From the NCBI GenBank assembly GCA_029204045.2, contig JAQNDB010000323.1:1-64000 (forward strand): a DNA stretch of 64,000 nt, read 5' to 3'. The DNA is from Tillandsia leiboldiana. Lineage: Eukaryota > Streptophyta > Magnoliopsida > Poales > Bromeliaceae. The position numbers and the translations under genes are program-made. Every line of letters starts with the position of its first letter. Positions within the stretch are counted from its first letter, which is position 1. A model generated the notes under the pieces. It saw only the letters and a list, made by a program, of their open reading frames with translations. It made no database searches and had not been told where the DNA came from. Positions 62,801 to 64,000 of this stretch are shown here, piece after piece.

Positions 62801-63005
62801 CTGAGTCCAAATCCGACGTCCATTTTGCCAAATTCCCATCCGAAATTTTGCCGAAAGCTCCCGGAAAATTCCATTTGCTCTGATTTTCGCGCAGAGTCTA
62901 TATTAAATATCCAATTTCGATTCTACAAGCTCTGCTTCACCGGATAAGCTCCCTACAGTCACTGTTTAATGTTGCACAGTTCCTGCGGGAGTCCGGATCA
63001 TCACA
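59817..63005 (-). repeat. Gypsy-B 5' LTR
   Basis: 3189 bp, almost identical to 47242-50432. TATA at 62301-62293. 51-bp repeats at about 60495-60695. Followed by CGCGC, the right target duplication. Confidence 0.92.
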
Positions 63006-64000
63006 CGCGCCCCGGCTTTGTGGACCGGCGGTTGGTGGCTTCCCATTGGCCGGTGCACCGCGGACCGGGTCCATGCCCCTTCCCCTCTTCCTCCTCTTCT
63101 TTTTCTTCTTCTTTCTTCCCCCGCACACCATTTCTCCTCCATTTTTCTTTTCTTTCTTCTCCAACCGAGCGAGAGAGGGAGTGAGGAGGGGATTTTTGTG
63201 GGGTGCGGCAGTGCGTCGTGGACCTCGCGGAGCGCGCGAAGTGTTCGACTGGAGCGGATGTGCGGCGCGGCGCAGTCGAGGTAGGTCCAGCACTTTGTTT
63301 TTACGGTGTTTTTGGCACAGTTTTGGGGCGTTCTTCTGGACTTTAGATTTGACCCTCTTGCTCTTATTTGTGTTAGGGACCGTGTTTTACTGCACCGTTT
63401 TGCGTGCTGTCCCCGACGGCGTGCTTCGTTTTGCGTGCGGACTCCGTTTTGCGTGCGGATTCTGGCACCGTGCTCCGTTTTGCGTGCGGATTCCGGCACC
63501 ATGCACCGTTTTGCGTGCGAACTCCGTTTTGCGTGCGGACTCCGGCACCGTGCACCGTTTTGCGTGCGAATTCCGGCACCGTGCACCGTTTTGCATGCGG
63601 ACTCCGTTTTTCGTGCGCACTCCGGCACCGTGCATCATTTTGCGTGCAGATTCCGGCACCGTGCAGCGTTTTACGTGCGGACTCTATTTTGCGAGCGAAC
63701 TCTGGCTCCATGCATCGTTTTGCGAGCGAATTCTGGCATCGTGCACCGTTTTGCGTGCGGACTCCGTTTTGAGTGCGGATTCTGGCATCGTGCTCCGTTT
63801 TGCGTGGGGACTCCGACAGCGGGCATATTTTTGAGTGCGGATCGCGTGGAGGCCAATTGCAAGTGTCTACATGCAATTGGTGGCAAACCGAGGTGGGTGG
63901 CCTTATCTCCAAGTTTTATGGACTGTACAGTAATTCTACTGATATAGGACTATGCATGATAGTTTATTTTCTTGTGTAGCATGCTAGATTGTAGGAATTG
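63006..64000 (+). mobile_element. Gypsy-H 3' LTR, second part (runs off the window)
   Basis: Continues the LTR from 47241. 63070-63180 is a pyrimidine-rich tract. Near 63186-63200 is the uninterrupted copia-1 target (single CAAAA on the minus strand). 63385-63835 is the 31-bp minisatellite. Near 63868-63875 is the uninterrupted copia-2 site (CTACATGCAA against TACAA). 63866-64000 matches 41491-41625. The large open frames across 63046-63947 are a by-product of the repeat. Confidence 0.83.
63385..63835 (+). repeat. 31-bp minisatellite in the H 3' LTR
   Basis: About 16-17 units with the same 31/18-bp alternation as at 34985-35445, but with more unit-to-unit differences near 63690-63790. Confidence 0.85.

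Larger units (their letters stand above)
47242..63005 (-). mobile_element. Gypsy-B: chromovirus (Tekay type); assembled with a duplicated middle
   Basis: Minus-strand element in the H 3' LTR, bounded by 5-bp duplications CGCGC (47237-47241, 63006-63010). As assembled: LTR (47242-50432), pol and gag, LTR (55036-58179), 100-N gap, partial protease/gag (58284-59530), LTR (59817-63005). The segments 53501-58183 and 58284-63005 are the same sequence, so one is probably an unmerged contig overlap. The outer LTRs (3191 and 3189 bp) are almost identical, so the insertion is recent. Yet Gag lacks its capsid, and protease, RNase H and integrase carry damaging changes. Confidence 0.88.

Noticed and set aside
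47242..63005. Genuine three-LTR tandem element made by unequal crossing-over
   Set aside because: Possible, but the repeat unit begins exactly at the two contig ends beside a 100-N gap and the middle copy is error-rich. An unmerged overlap explains all of this.

Overview
This window is plant nuclear DNA made almost entirely of nested LTR retrotransposons. I find no host protein gene, tRNA or rRNA. Two superfamilies are present. The Ty1/copia elements are of Sirevirus type: an iMet-tRNA primer site, a long Gag with two zinc knuckles and a coiled coil, palindrome arrays in the LTR, and extra sequence between pol and the 3' LTR. The Ty3/gypsy elements are chromoviruses of Tekay/Del type: LTRs of about 3-4 kb, element-sense ends in GGGGCGTGACA, and a chromodomain at the integrase C-terminus. 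Both lineages are widespread in angiosperms. The sequence does not identify the species.

Layout. 1-112 is the end of copia-2. 113-810 plus 11353-12412 is one 5' LTR of a large gypsy element (H, minus strand here), split by copia-1 (811-11347, TSD caaaa). 12413-13361, 16790-17180 and 28860-30393 are pieces of an old, decayed plus-strand gypsy element (D). D is interrupted by a solo gypsy LTR (13362-16784, TSD acacc) and by gypsy-A (17181-28858). A 100-N gap follows at 30394-30493. 30494-34784 is a second copy of the 3' part of copia-1, now on the plus strand, and 34785-35476 is H LTR again. 35477-41490 is copia-2, a gag-only element (TSD tacaa). 41491-43961 is the rest of the H 5' LTR, 43962-46365 the degenerate H interior, and 46366-47241 plus 63006-64000 the H 3' LTR. 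That 3' LTR is split by gypsy-B (47242-63005, TSD cgcgc), which contains a second 100-N gap at 58184-58283.

Assembly. Both gaps look like unmerged overlaps between contig ends. Positions 30494-35591 are the reverse complement of 1-5095 and carry the same insertions at the same target sites. Positions 58284-63005 repeat 53501-58183. The simplest reading is that 1-30393 sits in the wrong orientation. If it is flipped, one coherent H element results, and gypsy-B has two LTRs instead of three. Single-base indels concentrate near these ends.

Most notable biology: (1) a 24-nt hairpin, identical in the 5' leaders of three chromovirus families, with an 8-bp stem and a loop G-CTGCAG-A, resembling a retroviral dimerisation-initiation loop; (2) GTCCGGAC palindromes arranged in pairs about 19-21 bp apart in two Sirevirus LTR families and also in front of an internal promoter; (3) a downstream ORF in copia-1 that appears to have its own TATA box, a 5'-UTR intron and a signal-peptide-like start; (4) a non-coding block kept in the gag-only copia-2 although pol is gone.
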